From Phaeodactylibacter sp. (GTDB taxonomy: Bacteria > Bacteroidota > Bacteroidia > Chitinophagales > Saprospiraceae), in the NCBI RefSeq assembly GCF_022763345.1, contig NZ_JALEGS010000077.1:1-60244 (forward strand): a stretch of 60,244 nt of DNA, given 5' to 3'. This document shows positions 27,778 through 36,899 of this stretch, piece after piece. The translations under genes were made by a program, and so were the position numbers. Position 1 is the stretch's first letter. Every line of letters starts with the position of its first letter. Below the pieces are notes generated by a model. It saw nothing but the letters and a program-made list of their open reading frames with translations, was not told the origin of the DNA and made no database searches.

Positions 27778-28959
27778 ATGCACCTCCTTTATATAGGCGA
27801 TGACCTCAAACTTTCAGAGTCCCTGCTTCGGCAGGAAGCGGGGCTGGAAATCCATCAGGAGCCCAACCCGCTCCGGGCCAGTGCCTGGCTGCAAAGCCGC
27901 CCGCCTCTTGACGGCATTATAGCCGAGTACCAACTGCCCGGGCGTACCGGGCCGGGGTATTACAAATACTTCGTCCAAAACTTCGACCCGCAACGCAAAA
28001 CGCCCTACATCGTGGTTGCGCCCGAACGGACCAAAGAGCTGATCAAAGAAGCCATGGATGCCAAAGTTGATGACTTTTACGCCAAGCCCATTGACCCTGA
28101 GCAGTTGCTCGGTCGGCTACGCCGGCTTGCCCAGCTAAAAGCAGTCATGAGCTCAGCCACTTCAGTCCAGCCTGCCGCCAATTCCCAACTGGAAGAGTAC
28201 AAAGTTGGCTTCCTCAAACGCTCCTTCGACATATTGGTCGCCCTGACCGCGCTAATCGTCCTTTCCCCCCTGCTTCTGATCACCATTCTGGCCATTAGGC
28301 TCGAGTCCAAGGGGAAGGTCTATTATATTTCCAAACGAGTAGGGACTGGCTACAAAATTTTCAATTTCCTGAAACTGCGTTCCATGTACCCGGATGCGGA
28401 TAAACGCCTGAAGGAATTCCAGCACCTCAATCAATACAACAGCGAGGAAGAGGACAAGGATACAGTTGCTGAGCCACAGGAGCAAAAGGTTGCCGCCTCT
28501 GGAGGTGCTACCCTTTACGGAGATGACATTAGCGTAGACGAGCAGGCCCATTTGCGCAGTAAAAAACAGGAGCAGGCCCGCGCTTTCGTTAAGTTTGACA
28601 ATGACCCCAGGATTACCAAGGTAGGGCACATCATACGCAAGCTAAGCATTGATGAGCTGCCACAACTGATCAATGTACTGAAAGGTGACATGTCCATCGT
28701 CGGCAACCGCCCCCTCCCCCTCTACGAGGCCGAACTCCTGACCACCGATGACTGGATCAAACGTTTTAACGGACCGGCAGGCATTACCGGGCTCTGGCAG
28801 GTGGAAGCACGCGGCCGTACGTCCAAAATGTCGCCGGAAGAACGAAAAGAATTAGACAACAAATACGTGGAAATTGCCAACAGCAAGTATGCGTTTTGGA
28901 AGGACATGTGGATTATTCTTAGGACCATACCAGCTGTTTTTCAAAAGGAAAATGTATGA
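27778..28959 (+). CDS. Pseudo-receiver fused to polyprenyl-phosphate sugar transferase
   Basis: The 393-aa protein has an N-terminal receiver-like domain (about 1-125): D8-D9 and K103 are kept, but the phosphoacceptor Asp is E50 (IIAEYQLPG) and the Thr/Ser position is A81. A membrane helix (about 150-172, FDILVALTALIVLSPLLLI) leads into a bacterial sugar transferase domain (WcaJ/PssY type) with KLRSM, D292-E293 in SIDELPQL, NVLKGDMSIVGNRPLP and GITGLWQV. These enzymes move a sugar-1-phosphate from a nucleotide sugar to undecaprenyl phosphate, the first step of repeat-unit synthesis. A charged insert (about 212-270) splits the domain. The stop overlaps the next start by 4 bases. Confidence 0.9.
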   Translation: MHLLYIGDDLKLSESLLRQEAGLEIHQEPNPLRASAWLQSRPPLDGIIAEYQLPGRTGPGYYKYFVQNFDPQRKTPYIVVAPERTKELIKEAMDAKVDDFYAKPIDPEQLLGRLRRLAQLKAVMSSATSVQPAANSQLEEYKVGFLKRSFDILVALTALIVLSPLLLITILAIRLESKGKVYYISKRVGTGYKIFNFLKLRSMYPDADKRLKEFQHLNQYNSEEEDKDTVAEPQEQKVAASGGATLYGDDISVDEQAHLRSKKQEQARAFVKFDNDPRITKVGHIIRKLSIDELPQLINVLKGDMSIVGNRPLPLYEAELLTTDDWIKRFNGPAGITGLWQVEARGRTSKMSPEERKELDNKYVEIANSKYAFWKDMWIILRTIPAVFQKENV

Positions 28960-29696
28960 TTCGACTCCCTGCACTACTCTTTATTATTGCCTGTTTAGCG
29001 TGGCCCGCCGCCTTGCTTGCCCAAAGTCAGCAAGCCTTTATCGAGCGTAGCCTGGCCAGTAACGACATTACTCAACGGCTCCCGCCATTGGACACGCTAC
29101 TGCAGGCTGCAGAACAGTATTCCCCTTTGCTCAAAGAGCAGGATGCCAACCTGGTCCTGGCCAAACTGGCAGAGCAGTCCCAGCGGCGCGACTGGATGCG
29201 GCACCTGGGGCTCAACCTGGGCTGGAGCTACGGTCAGTTTGATGCCCTCACTGTGAATCCGGATGCGCCGGTAGGAGTCGCCACCACCACCTCTTCTCAA
29301 AACCGCTACACGGTAGGAGCCTTTTTCAAGATGCCACTGTTCACGCCGATCAACCGAAGTAATGAGATTCAGGCCACAAAAATAGAGCAGGAGCAGGTCC
29401 GCTACCGGCGGCAGTTCCAGGCTATTGAGCTGCGCAAACTCGTCATCGCGCAATATCAGACTGTGGTACAGGCACACCGGCTACTGCTCATTTCCAACAA
29501 CCGCTTGCAAACCATTAACTTACAAGCCAAACGTACCGAACGGGAATTCACCGATGGACTGATCACCGTGGGGGACTATACCCGCGTACAGGATATGCTC
29601 ATCAATGCACTGGAAGCACTTGAGACCCGAAAAATTGAATTTGTTACTGCTTATTTACTGCTGGAAGAAACCACAGGCGTAAAATTAAACCTGTAA
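28956..29696 (+). CDS. Half-length TolC-like outer membrane protein
   Basis: The 246-aa protein has a signal peptide (cleavage near LLAQ-SQQAF), the TolC-like start PLDTLLQAAEQYSPLLKEQDANLVLAK, a central beta-rich segment with aromatic residues (LGLNLGWSYGQ, VGAFFKMPLF) and C-terminal helices (LRKLVIAQYQTVVQ.HRL, GDYTRVQDMLINALEALETRKIEF). This is about one OEP repeat, against two in ordinary TolC (420-480 aa). The frame is intact and embedded in the operon, so it is not a truncated relic. With no Wza-type OPX protein in the locus, it may form the outer-membrane exit for the polysaccharide, as an oligomer of single repeats. That role is inference. Confidence 0.8.
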   Translation: MIRLPALLFIIACLAWPAALLAQSQQAFIERSLASNDITQRLPPLDTLLQAAEQYSPLLKEQDANLVLAKLAEQSQRRDWMRHLGLNLGWSYGQFDALTVNPDAPVGVATTTSSQNRYTVGAFFKMPLFTPINRSNEIQATKIEQEQVRYRRQFQAIELRKLVIAQYQTVVQAHRLLLISNNRLQTINLQAKRTEREFTDGLITVGDYTRVQDMLINALEALETRKIEFVTAYLLLEETTGVKLNL

Positions 29697-29700
29697 AGCC

Positions 29701-31932
29701 TTGAAATTCAACCTGCTATTTTTCGTACGGCTTTTTTTGAGGCATCTGCACCTGCTGATCATTGTACCGGTGCTGCTGGCAGGCCTTGTCTTTTACTTAA
29801 CGCAGGATGAGGCTAAATCCTATTACTCAACGGTCAAGATTTACACAGGCATTGCCTCCGGCGCCTCCATTGAACTGGACAATCAGCGCTTCGACTACCG
29901 GGCAGCCAATACTGCTTTTGACAACCTCATTAATATAGTAGAATCCAAACGCACCCTGTCCGAAGTGGGGCTCCGGCTATTCTCCCAACATATGACGCTC
30001 ACAGAGCCTGATCCTATGATTATCGGTAGGGAGAAATACTATGCTCTGATGAGAATTGTGCCGGAGGAGGTAAAAGCCCTGGCCAAACCCGGCGACTATG
30101 CCGGAAACTTGCAAAGGTTCCGGGAGTACATGAATCAGGGTACAGAAAACTTCCTGCACGAGCTCATTAACCTCCGGCACCCCGATTACAGCTATGAAAA
30201 AATCGGGGCTAAAATATGGGTCAAACGGCTCTCCAATAGCGATTTCATTGAACTGGGATATGAAACCGAAGACCCCGGCATCTGCCAGAATACCCTGCGC
30301 ATCCTGGTGGAGGTCTTTACCGTCTTCAATACCGAGATCAAAGTCAATAACTCCGATGAGGTCGTCAAATATTTTCAGGCCCAGCTTCAGCATGCCGCTG
30401 AAGAACTGCGTATAGCGGAAGGCAACATGCAGGCTTTCAACAAGACCCACAATATCATCAACTATTACGAGCAGACAAAGCACATCGCCTCCCAGCGGGA
30501 ACATACGGAGCTGGAGTACCAAAATGTCCTCACCAACTACCACGGCGCCAAAGCTATTCTCAAAAACCTGGAAAGCCGTATGGAGCTCCGCCAAAAACAG
30601 CGGTTAACCAGTCAGGCGGTCCTGGAAACCCGGGACGAAATTGCTGAGGCGAACTTCCAGATTGCTATGCTCGAAATCACTCCGCCTGCTGATTCCCTCA
30701 AACGGGAAAACAATGCCCAAAGGATTTATCAGCTTCGATTAAGAGCGGATTCCCTGGAACGCAAGCTGGGCGCGGTCATCGATACCCTCTACCGTGCCGA
30801 TATAGACCAAAACGGGCTGCCTTCAACTTCTATCCTGGACAACTGGCTTAATACCGTCATGGAAGTAGAGCGCAAGGAAGCCCAGATCAAGGTGTTTGAA
30901 GAAAAACGGGAAGAATTTGAAGAGCTCTACGCCACCTTCTCCCCACTCGGCGCCGAAATGAAGCGGTTGGAGCGCAAAATCGACGTAGCCGAACGGGAGT
31001 ACCTCAGCATCCTTCACAGCCTTGGGCTGGCTAAGCTCAAGCAGCAGAGCATCGAGATGAAGTCTAACTATACGATTGCCGAGCCGGCCTACTATCCACT
31101 CATACCTAAACCCAGCAAACGGAAAATCCTGATTGCAGCAGCTGGGGTTATGGGCTTTGCGCTTACGGCTTTTACAATCCTGCTTTTGGAGTTCCTGGAT
31201 ACCAACATCAAGGACGCCCGCCGGGCAGAGAAGAAAATAGGCCTGCCGGTCACGGCCATCTACCCCAAGCTGGTACGCCGGAGCCGCCGCATTGATGTGG
31301 ACTACCTGCAAGACCGGGCTACAGACGCGATCCTGCTCAATGTGGCTTTCGCCGACCGGGAAAAGGAAGCCAACCCCGAGGCCCCTTCCGTCAACTTTTT
31401 CATCTCTACCCAGAAAAATGACGGTAAGACTTTCATCGGGCACCGCTTGCTCAACAAGCTGGCTGGAATGGGCTACCGCACCCTGTTCCTTACCCCTGAA
31501 AACAAAGAATACTCCATGGAGGAAGGGACCTACGACCACCGGGAATTCCCCTCCGACTGCAAGCTGTATGCTAAAGAACGACTTTCCGAGCTCAATCCGG
31601 ACCTTAGCCCTGAACAACTAAGCGCCTATGACTTCATCTTTGTGGAAGCCCCCCCAATCATCTCAAAGGCTTTCCCGGTGAAGCTGTTCCATGAAGCAGA
31701 CCATGTCTACCTGGTGGTGCGCGCCAACCGCCCCTGGAGCGAAGCTGACAAAAACGCGATGAAGGTGTTTCGGGAAATTGCGCCGGAGCCGGAGCCCAGT
31801 GTCATCCTCAATGGTGTCGAATTACTGGAGATGGAGTCTGTGCTGGGCGATCTGCCCCGCCGTCGGACCTGGGTGCGGCGGTTTATTAAGAATGCTCTCC
31901 GCCTTCGGTTCTTCTCAAAACGAAAACTATGA
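29701..31932 (+). CDS. Wzc-like polysaccharide co-polymerase with reduced kinase domain
   Basis: The 743-aa protein starts at a TTG four bases after the previous stop. A first membrane helix (about 14-32) precedes a periplasmic Wzz-like and coiled-coil region (about 40-470); a second helix (about 475-500) leads to a cytoplasmic BY-kinase-like domain (about 505-743). Walker A-like QKNDGKT lies at 571-577; the Walker B-like YDFIFVEAPPI starts at 643 and has Glu where Asp is usual. The C-terminus is basic (RRFIKNALRLRFFSKRKL) and lacks the tyrosine cluster that is autophosphorylated in Wzc. It should set chain length and link the inner and outer membrane steps of export. Kinase activity is doubtful. 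Confidence 0.87.
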   Translation: MKFNLLFFVRLFLRHLHLLIIVPVLLAGLVFYLTQDEAKSYYSTVKIYTGIASGASIELDNQRFDYRAANTAFDNLINIVESKRTLSEVGLRLFSQHMTLTEPDPMIIGREKYYALMRIVPEEVKALAKPGDYAGNLQRFREYMNQGTENFLHELINLRHPDYSYEKIGAKIWVKRLSNSDFIELGYETEDPGICQNTLRILVEVFTVFNTEIKVNNSDEVVKYFQAQLQHAAEELRIAEGNMQAFNKTHNIINYYEQTKHIASQREHTELEYQNVLTNYHGAKAILKNLESRMELRQKQRLTSQAVLETRDEIAEANFQIAMLEITPPADSLKRENNAQRIYQLRLRADSLERKLGAVIDTLYRADIDQNGLPSTSILDNWLNTVMEVERKEAQIKVFEEKREEFEELYATFSPLGAEMKRLERKIDVAEREYLSILHSLGLAKLKQQSIEMKSNYTIAEPAYYPLIPKPSKRKILIAAAGVMGFALTAFTILLLEFLDTNIKDARRAEKKIGLPVTAIYPKLVRRSRRIDVDYLQDRATDAILLNVAFADREKEANPEAPSVNFFISTQKNDGKTFIGHRLLNKLAGMGYRTLFLTPENKEYSMEEGTYDHREFPSDCKLYAKERLSELNPDLSPEQLSAYDFIFVEAPPIISKAFPVKLFHEADHVYLVVRANRPWSEADKNAMKVFREIAPEPEPSVILNGVELLEMESVLGDLPRRRTWVRRFIKNALRLRFFSKRKL

Positions 31933-33281
31933 GGCTCGTTTCCGTCATAAAAAAGGTGCTTTTTGAGAAGAATATGTCTTCTTTGCTCAGCAACGTGTCT
32001 GTTGCAGCTGCTGGCCTGGCGAGCTTTATGCTGCTGGCCCGTCAGCTGGATAAGGCGGCTTTCGGAGACTGGGTACTGTATGTAGCGTTGGCTTCCTTTA
32101 TTGATTTATTGCGGTTTGGGCTCACCAAAACATCTTCCGTGCGCCTTTTGTCAGGGGCGGCGGCAGAACAGCAATGGGCCATCATGGGCACAAGCTTCCG
32201 GATTAACCTCTGGCTCTTAGGTGCCGTGGCAGCGGTTTGCTGGCCCCTCGCTTTCTGGGCACAGCAGGCAGGTACAGGCATCAGTCGGGGCTATCTTTTG
32301 TTCCTGCAGTGGTACCCCATTCTTGCCCTGTTCAATATGAACTGGAACAACGCCACCTCCCTCTTTCAGGCTGAGCAGCAGTTCCGCCGCATGATGTACG
32401 TACGCCTTGCGGCAACGGGCAGTTTTGTCCTTTTCCTGGCTGCCAATGGTTTGTATTTCAAGTGGGGTTTGATGGAAATCCTCTACGCCCACCTCGCCTG
32501 CAACCTGCTGGCCAGCCTTTGGACGACTTTTGCCAAATGGGATGGAATGGCCTATCTGGGCAAAGCCACCCAGCCTATCCAAAAGGAACTGATTGATTTT
32601 GGCAAATACTCCATGGGGACACTCGTGGGGTCAAGCCTGCTCAAAAGTGCGGACACCTTTATTATTGGTTTGAGCCCGGTAATGGGTTCTACCGCTGTAG
32701 CCCTCTACGCAATTCCGCTCAAGCTGACCGACCTGCTTGGTATCCCACTGCGCAGCTTTACCATGACCGCTTATCCCCGGATGGCCAAACGGTATCATGA
32801 GGAAGATATGGCTGGTGTGCGCAAGATATTCTATGGGTATACCGGTGCCGTGACCCTGCTTTTTATACCGGTGGCTGTGCTCTGTTTCATTCTGGCTGAG
32901 CCTTTAATCCTCTTTCTGGGCGGCAGCAATTACGCAGATAGCCTCCCACAGGTCACTTTGATTTTCCGGATTTTTACGCTTTATACGCTACTGTTGCCCA
33001 TCGACCGCTTTTCCGGAGTAGCCCTGGATAGCATCAACCGCCCTAAAGTGAACCTGCAAAAGGTAGTGGTGATGACAATCGCCAACGTTGTAATTGACCT
33101 CGTCGGAGTTTTTGTATTCCAGTCTCTGGAGGTGGTCGCTATCGGAACCATTGTATTCACAATGATTGGTATCGGCATCGGCATGCGGGAGTTGAAACGG
33201 GAGTTGCAGGTGCAATCCAGGTACATCTGGACCGAAGGGCTCGCTTTTTTTAAGAACCTCAAAAGCTTTTTAGCCGTATGA
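31929..33281 (+). CDS. Wzx-like polysaccharide flippase
   Basis: The 450-aa protein has about 12 membrane helices spread over its length and the N-terminal pattern of oligosaccharide flippases (SNVSVAAAGLASFMLLARQLDKAAFGDWVLY). This MATE/MOP-superfamily family moves undecaprenyl-linked repeat units across the inner membrane. The ATG overlaps the co-polymerase stop by 4 bases and its own stop overlaps the next ATG by 4, so translation is coupled. The N-terminal residues VKKVLFEKN are basic and cytoplasmic. Confidence 0.88.
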   Translation: MRLVSVIKKVLFEKNMSSLLSNVSVAAAGLASFMLLARQLDKAAFGDWVLYVALASFIDLLRFGLTKTSSVRLLSGAAAEQQWAIMGTSFRINLWLLGAVAAVCWPLAFWAQQAGTGISRGYLLFLQWYPILALFNMNWNNATSLFQAEQQFRRMMYVRLAATGSFVLFLAANGLYFKWGLMEILYAHLACNLLASLWTTFAKWDGMAYLGKATQPIQKELIDFGKYSMGTLVGSSLLKSADTFIIGLSPVMGSTAVALYAIPLKLTDLLGIPLRSFTMTAYPRMAKRYHEEDMAGVRKIFYGYTGAVTLLFIPVAVLCFILAEPLILFLGGSNYADSLPQVTLIFRIFTLYTLLLPIDRFSGVALDSINRPKVNLQKVVVMTIANVVIDLVGVFVFQSLEVVAIGTIVFTMIGIGIGMRELKRELQVQSRYIWTEGLAFFKNLKSFLAV

Positions 33282-34753
33282 GCAGCGAGGTCTACAAAAA
33301 AGCGAGTGGTGCCAGCTGGCTACAGAAGCCCATACCCATACTAATCATGTTGGGGGTACAACTGGTCATGGCCTATGGTATCGCTACTAAAGGGTTATCG
33401 GTTGGCATTCTGGGCATAGCCCTGCCCATTGTGATCTCATTTGTCCTCGCGGTTATGCTTTACCCGCAAATTGGGTTTTATACTCTTTTTTTTCAGGCCT
33501 TTGTCATCCTGGGGGCCAGCCGGTATGTGCCCGCCCAATGGGGGCTGACAATTGACGGAGTGCTATTCCTCATGTACGGCTCCCTGTTCTTCAAAACCTT
33601 TCACCAGGATGTACCCTGGGAAAAAGCCAAAAGTGACATCACCCTGGTCGCCTTTATCTGGTATGGCTACCTGTTGTTCCAAATTGTCAACCCGGAAGCA
33701 GCCAGCCGGGCGGCCTGGTTTTATGCCATGCGCGGGCTGGGGCTTTACATGCTGCTGATCATCCCGCTCATCCTGATCATCTTTGATAAGCGGCAGCACA
33801 TGCATGGCTTCTTCATCATTTGGGGCATCATGTCGTTCCTGGGTACCTTGAAAGGCGCCCAGCAACTCGTCCTTGGCCCGGACCCTTTCGAGCAAGCCTG
33901 GCTGGATAAAGGGGCTGCGGAGACGCATATTTTGTTTGGCAAACTGCGGGTCTTCTCTTTCTACTCCGATGCCGGGCAGTTTGGGGGCGCTCAGGCGCAC
34001 GCAGGAGTCGTGTTCGGGATACTGGCGCTGGCGCAAAACCGGAATTTTTGGCTCCGGGTTTTCTACATTGTGGTTTCCCTGGGTGGCATTTATGGCATGT
34101 TTATTTCCGGTACCCGGGGGGCTATTGCCGTACCCATAATGGGTGGCGCCCTGTACTTTGTGCTCAAAAAGAATATCTATGTAATGGTCATCGGCGCGAT
34201 TATGGGGATTGCCTTCATCGGCTTCTTCAAGTATACGACGATTGGCAATAATATCGATCAGATCAGGCGTATGCGCACCGCCTTCGACCCGGAGGACAAG
34301 TCCCTGCAGGTACGACTGGAAAACCAACGGAAGCTCAAGAGCTATCTGGCTTCCCGGCCCATAGGAGGGGGCATCGGTTCCTCGGGCAACTGGGGCCGCC
34401 GGTTTAGCCCCAATACCTTCCTGGCCAATACCCCTACCGACAGCTGGTATGTAATGATCTGGGCAGAGCTGGGCATAGTAGGTCTTTTTTTGCACCTCGG
34501 TGTGTTGTTTTATATCCTGGGTAAGGCCTGTTACCTGGCGATGTTCAAAATCAGAGACGACTGGATACGCGGGACGACTACCGCTATGGCCTGTGGTATG
34601 TTTGGCGTCATGGTCGCTTCTTACGGCAACGGTGTATTAGGGCAATTCCCTACCGGCCCCATGATCTATGCCAGCATGGCTTTCATGTTCCTTTCAACCC
34701 GGATGGACGAGGAAGCACAGGCAGAAAAAGCTACAGCAACAGCAGAACCATAA
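33278..34753 (+). CDS. O-antigen ligase/polymerase-like membrane protein (Wzy-like)
   Basis: The 491-aa protein has about 11 hydrophobic helices and a large polar loop between late helices (about 335-385, including GGGIGSSGNWGRRFSPNTFLANTPTDSWYVMIWAELG) typical of the Wzy_C/O-antigen ligase family. The FxFYSDAGQFG segment and the TRGA motif also fit. Its place after the flippase and before the glycosyltransferases indicates the repeat-unit polymerase. Ligase function cannot be excluded but no lipid A or S-layer context is present. Confidence 0.85.
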   Translation: MSSEVYKKASGASWLQKPIPILIMLGVQLVMAYGIATKGLSVGILGIALPIVISFVLAVMLYPQIGFYTLFFQAFVILGASRYVPAQWGLTIDGVLFLMYGSLFFKTFHQDVPWEKAKSDITLVAFIWYGYLLFQIVNPEAASRAAWFYAMRGLGLYMLLIIPLILIIFDKRQHMHGFFIIWGIMSFLGTLKGAQQLVLGPDPFEQAWLDKGAAETHILFGKLRVFSFYSDAGQFGGAQAHAGVVFGILALAQNRNFWLRVFYIVVSLGGIYGMFISGTRGAIAVPIMGGALYFVLKKNIYVMVIGAIMGIAFIGFFKYTTIGNNIDQIRRMRTAFDPEDKSLQVRLENQRKLKSYLASRPIGGGIGSSGNWGRRFSPNTFLANTPTDSWYVMIWAELGIVGLFLHLGVLFYILGKACYLAMFKIRDDWIRGTTTAMACGMFGVMVASYGNGVLGQFPTGPMIYASMAFMFLSTRMDEEAQAEKATATAEP

Positions 34754-34767
34754 AACCCCAACGAGAC

Positions 34768-35667
34768 ATGTATGCACAACCACTTGTTTCAATAATCACC
34801 ATCAACTACAACGAGTCCGGCGTCACGCTGGAGTTGCTGAAGTCCCTGCGTGCACTCACCTATCCTTCGGTGGAGGTCATCGTGGTGGACAACGCTTCGC
34901 CTAATGACAACCCTGACCGCATTAAAGAAGCCTTCCCGGAGGTACGTCTCATCAAGAGCCCTGAAAACCTGGGTTTCGCCGGTGGCAACAACCTGGGCAT
35001 TGATGCGGCAAAGGGGGAGTTCCTGTTCTTTATCAATAACGACACCGAAGTCCCTCCCGGTATTCTGGAGCCGCTCGTGGAAACGCTGCAAAAGCATCCG
35101 GAAATCGGCATTATCAGCCCCAAGATCAAATTTCACTGGGACCCCAGCCTCATTCAGTACGCAGGCTACACCCCTATGAACCCCTGGACCATCCGCAACA
35201 ACAGCATTGGTTACCGGCAACCGGATGGGCCGGACTACGACACGGCCGGGCCAACCGAGTCCATCCACGGGGCTGCCATGATGGTACCCCGCCGGATCGT
35301 GGAGGAGATTGGTAAAATGCCCGAAGGCTATTTCCTGTACTACGAGGAGCACGACTGGGCAGCGATGATCCGCCGGGCAGGGTATGAGGCGTATTACCAA
35401 CCAGCGTCCTACATTTTGCACAAGGAGTCGATCTCCACCGGTAAGAACAGCCCGCTCAAAACTTACTACCTGACCCGCAATCGGGTGCTCTATGCCCGGC
35501 GCAACTTCAGCAGCCTGCATTTGCTCTTCAGCATACTGTACCTCTGCCTGATTTCCATACCAAAGAATACCCTCACCTTCCTGCTACAGCGGCAGTGGGC
35601 GCACCTTTCCGCCTACTGGCGGGGCATCACCTGGAACCTCCATCACCCGGCAGCAGCCCGAACTTAA
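34768..35667 (+). CDS. GT2 family glycosyltransferase
   Basis: The 299-aa protein is a GT-A fold family 2 enzyme of the rhamnosyltransferase-like type: VSIITINYN at the N-terminus, VVDNASPNDNP, the LGFAGGNNLGI motif, the metal-binding FFINNDTEV (DxD region), and the acceptor-side motif EEHDWAAMIRRAGY. Two hydrophobic segments near the C-terminus (LLFSILYLCLISI) suggest membrane association. It probably adds a sugar to the lipid-linked repeat unit; donor and acceptor are unknown. It starts 14 bases after the polymerase gene. Confidence 0.9.
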   Translation: MYAQPLVSIITINYNESGVTLELLKSLRALTYPSVEVIVVDNASPNDNPDRIKEAFPEVRLIKSPENLGFAGGNNLGIDAAKGEFLFFINNDTEVPPGILEPLVETLQKHPEIGIISPKIKFHWDPSLIQYAGYTPMNPWTIRNNSIGYRQPDGPDYDTAGPTESIHGAAMMVPRRIVEEIGKMPEGYFLYYEEHDWAAMIRRAGYEAYYQPASYILHKESISTGKNSPLKTYYLTRNRVLYARRNFSSLHLLFSILYLCLISIPKNTLTFLLQRQWAHLSAYWRGITWNLHHPAAART

Positions 35668-35678
35668 ACACATCAACC

Positions 35679-36899
35679 ATGGACTACTTATTTTACCTTA
35701 CATCAGCTCTGGAATGGGCACTCCTGATTTACTTCGGCTTTGCGGCAGCCTATGTTTTTCTTTTTGCGCTGGCCAGCCTCCTACCCTATCGCCCCAAGCT
35801 TGCGGCAAAGTCCATTACGCGAAAAATCGCCGTGCTCATCCCGGGCTACAAGGAGGATGCCGTCATTGTGGATGTGGCGAAAGATGCCCTGCAACAAGAC
35901 TACCCCGCTGAGCAATACGATGTGGTTGTTATTGCCGACTCTTTCCAGCCCCAAACACTTTCGGCCCTGCGCGAACTCCCCATAAGGCTGGTGGAAGTCT
36001 CTTTCGAGAAGAGCACCAAGTCTAAAGCCCTCAACCGTGCTATGGCAACCATTGGCGATGGCTATGATATTGCGCTGGTGCTGGATGCCGACAACCTGAT
36101 GGAGCGCAGTTTTCTGACCAAAGTCAATGACGCCTTTGACCGGGGCTACTGGATTGTGCAGGGGCACCGGGCAGCTAAAAACCTCAATACGCCCTTCGCC
36201 ATCCTGGATGCGGTCAGTGAGGAGGTCAACAACCAGATTTTCCGTAAGGGGCACCGGGTGCTGGGGTTGTCCTCGGCACTCATCGGCTCCGGTATGGCCT
36301 TTGACTACGCCTTCTTCAAAGAAACGATGGCGAATGTAAAAGCGGTGGGTGGCTTCGACAAGGAACTGGAGCTCAAGCTGCTGCGCGACCGGCAGACCAT
36401 AGAATACCTGCCGGATGCAGTTGTACTGGATGAGAAAGTGCAAAAGTCAGAGGTATTTGCCAATCAGCGGCGGCGGTGGCTCTCGGCACAGCTCATTTAC
36501 TTCAAGCGCTATGCGTGGTCGGGGCTTGCCGGCCTGCTGCGGGGCAATATCGACTTTGCCGATAAGGTATACCAAATGATTTCTCCGCCCCGGGTGCTGC
36601 TGTTGGGCATGGTGACCATCCTCGGAGGAGGGTACTTGCTCCTCAGCTGGTTATTCCCGGAGGCTTCCTGGCTAGCGTTATCCTTCCGGGAATGGCAATG
36701 GCCGCTGTTGCTAACCTACCTGGGCATGGCCCTGGCCGTCCCCCGCAAATTCTATAACCTTGACACCCTCAAGGCATTGTTCACCCTTCCGCGTGCCTTC
36801 GCGCTGATGTTCCTGTCGCTCTTCAAGCTCAAGGGCGCCAATAAAAAGTTCATCCACACTCAGCACGGCACGATCGAAGACAAAACCCCGAAGGCATGA
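35679..36899 (+). CDS. Membrane-bound GT2 family glycosyltransferase
   Basis: The frame is open from 35595, but the ATG at 35679 (MDYLFYL) avoids overlap with the previous gene and starts right at the first membrane helix, giving 406 aa. A GT2 domain follows (IAVLIPGYKED, VLDADNLM as the DxD motif, and the QRRRWLSAQ motif of processive or cellulose-synthase-like enzymes), then two or three C-terminal helices (about 290-350). It probably extends or links a beta-glycan chain. Its stop overlaps the next ATG by 4 bases. Confidence 0.88.
   Translation: MDYLFYLTSALEWALLIYFGFAAAYVFLFALASLLPYRPKLAAKSITRKIAVLIPGYKEDAVIVDVAKDALQQDYPAEQYDVVVIADSFQPQTLSALRELPIRLVEVSFEKSTKSKALNRAMATIGDGYDIALVLDADNLMERSFLTKVNDAFDRGYWIVQGHRAAKNLNTPFAILDAVSEEVNNQIFRKGHRVLGLSSALIGSGMAFDYAFFKETMANVKAVGGFDKELELKLLRDRQTIEYLPDAVVLDEKVQKSEVFANQRRRWLSAQLIYFKRYAWSGLAGLLRGNIDFADKVYQMISPPRVLLLGMVTILGGGYLLLSWLFPEASWLALSFREWQWPLLLTYLGMALAVPRKFYNLDTLKALFTLPRAFALMFLSLFKLKGANKKFIHTQHGTIEDKTPKA

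Noticed and set aside
28956..29696. Half-length TolC considered as a truncated pseudogene
   Set aside because: It has its own signal peptide, an intact frame, 4-base coupling to the upstream gene and a natural stop just before the co-polymerase.
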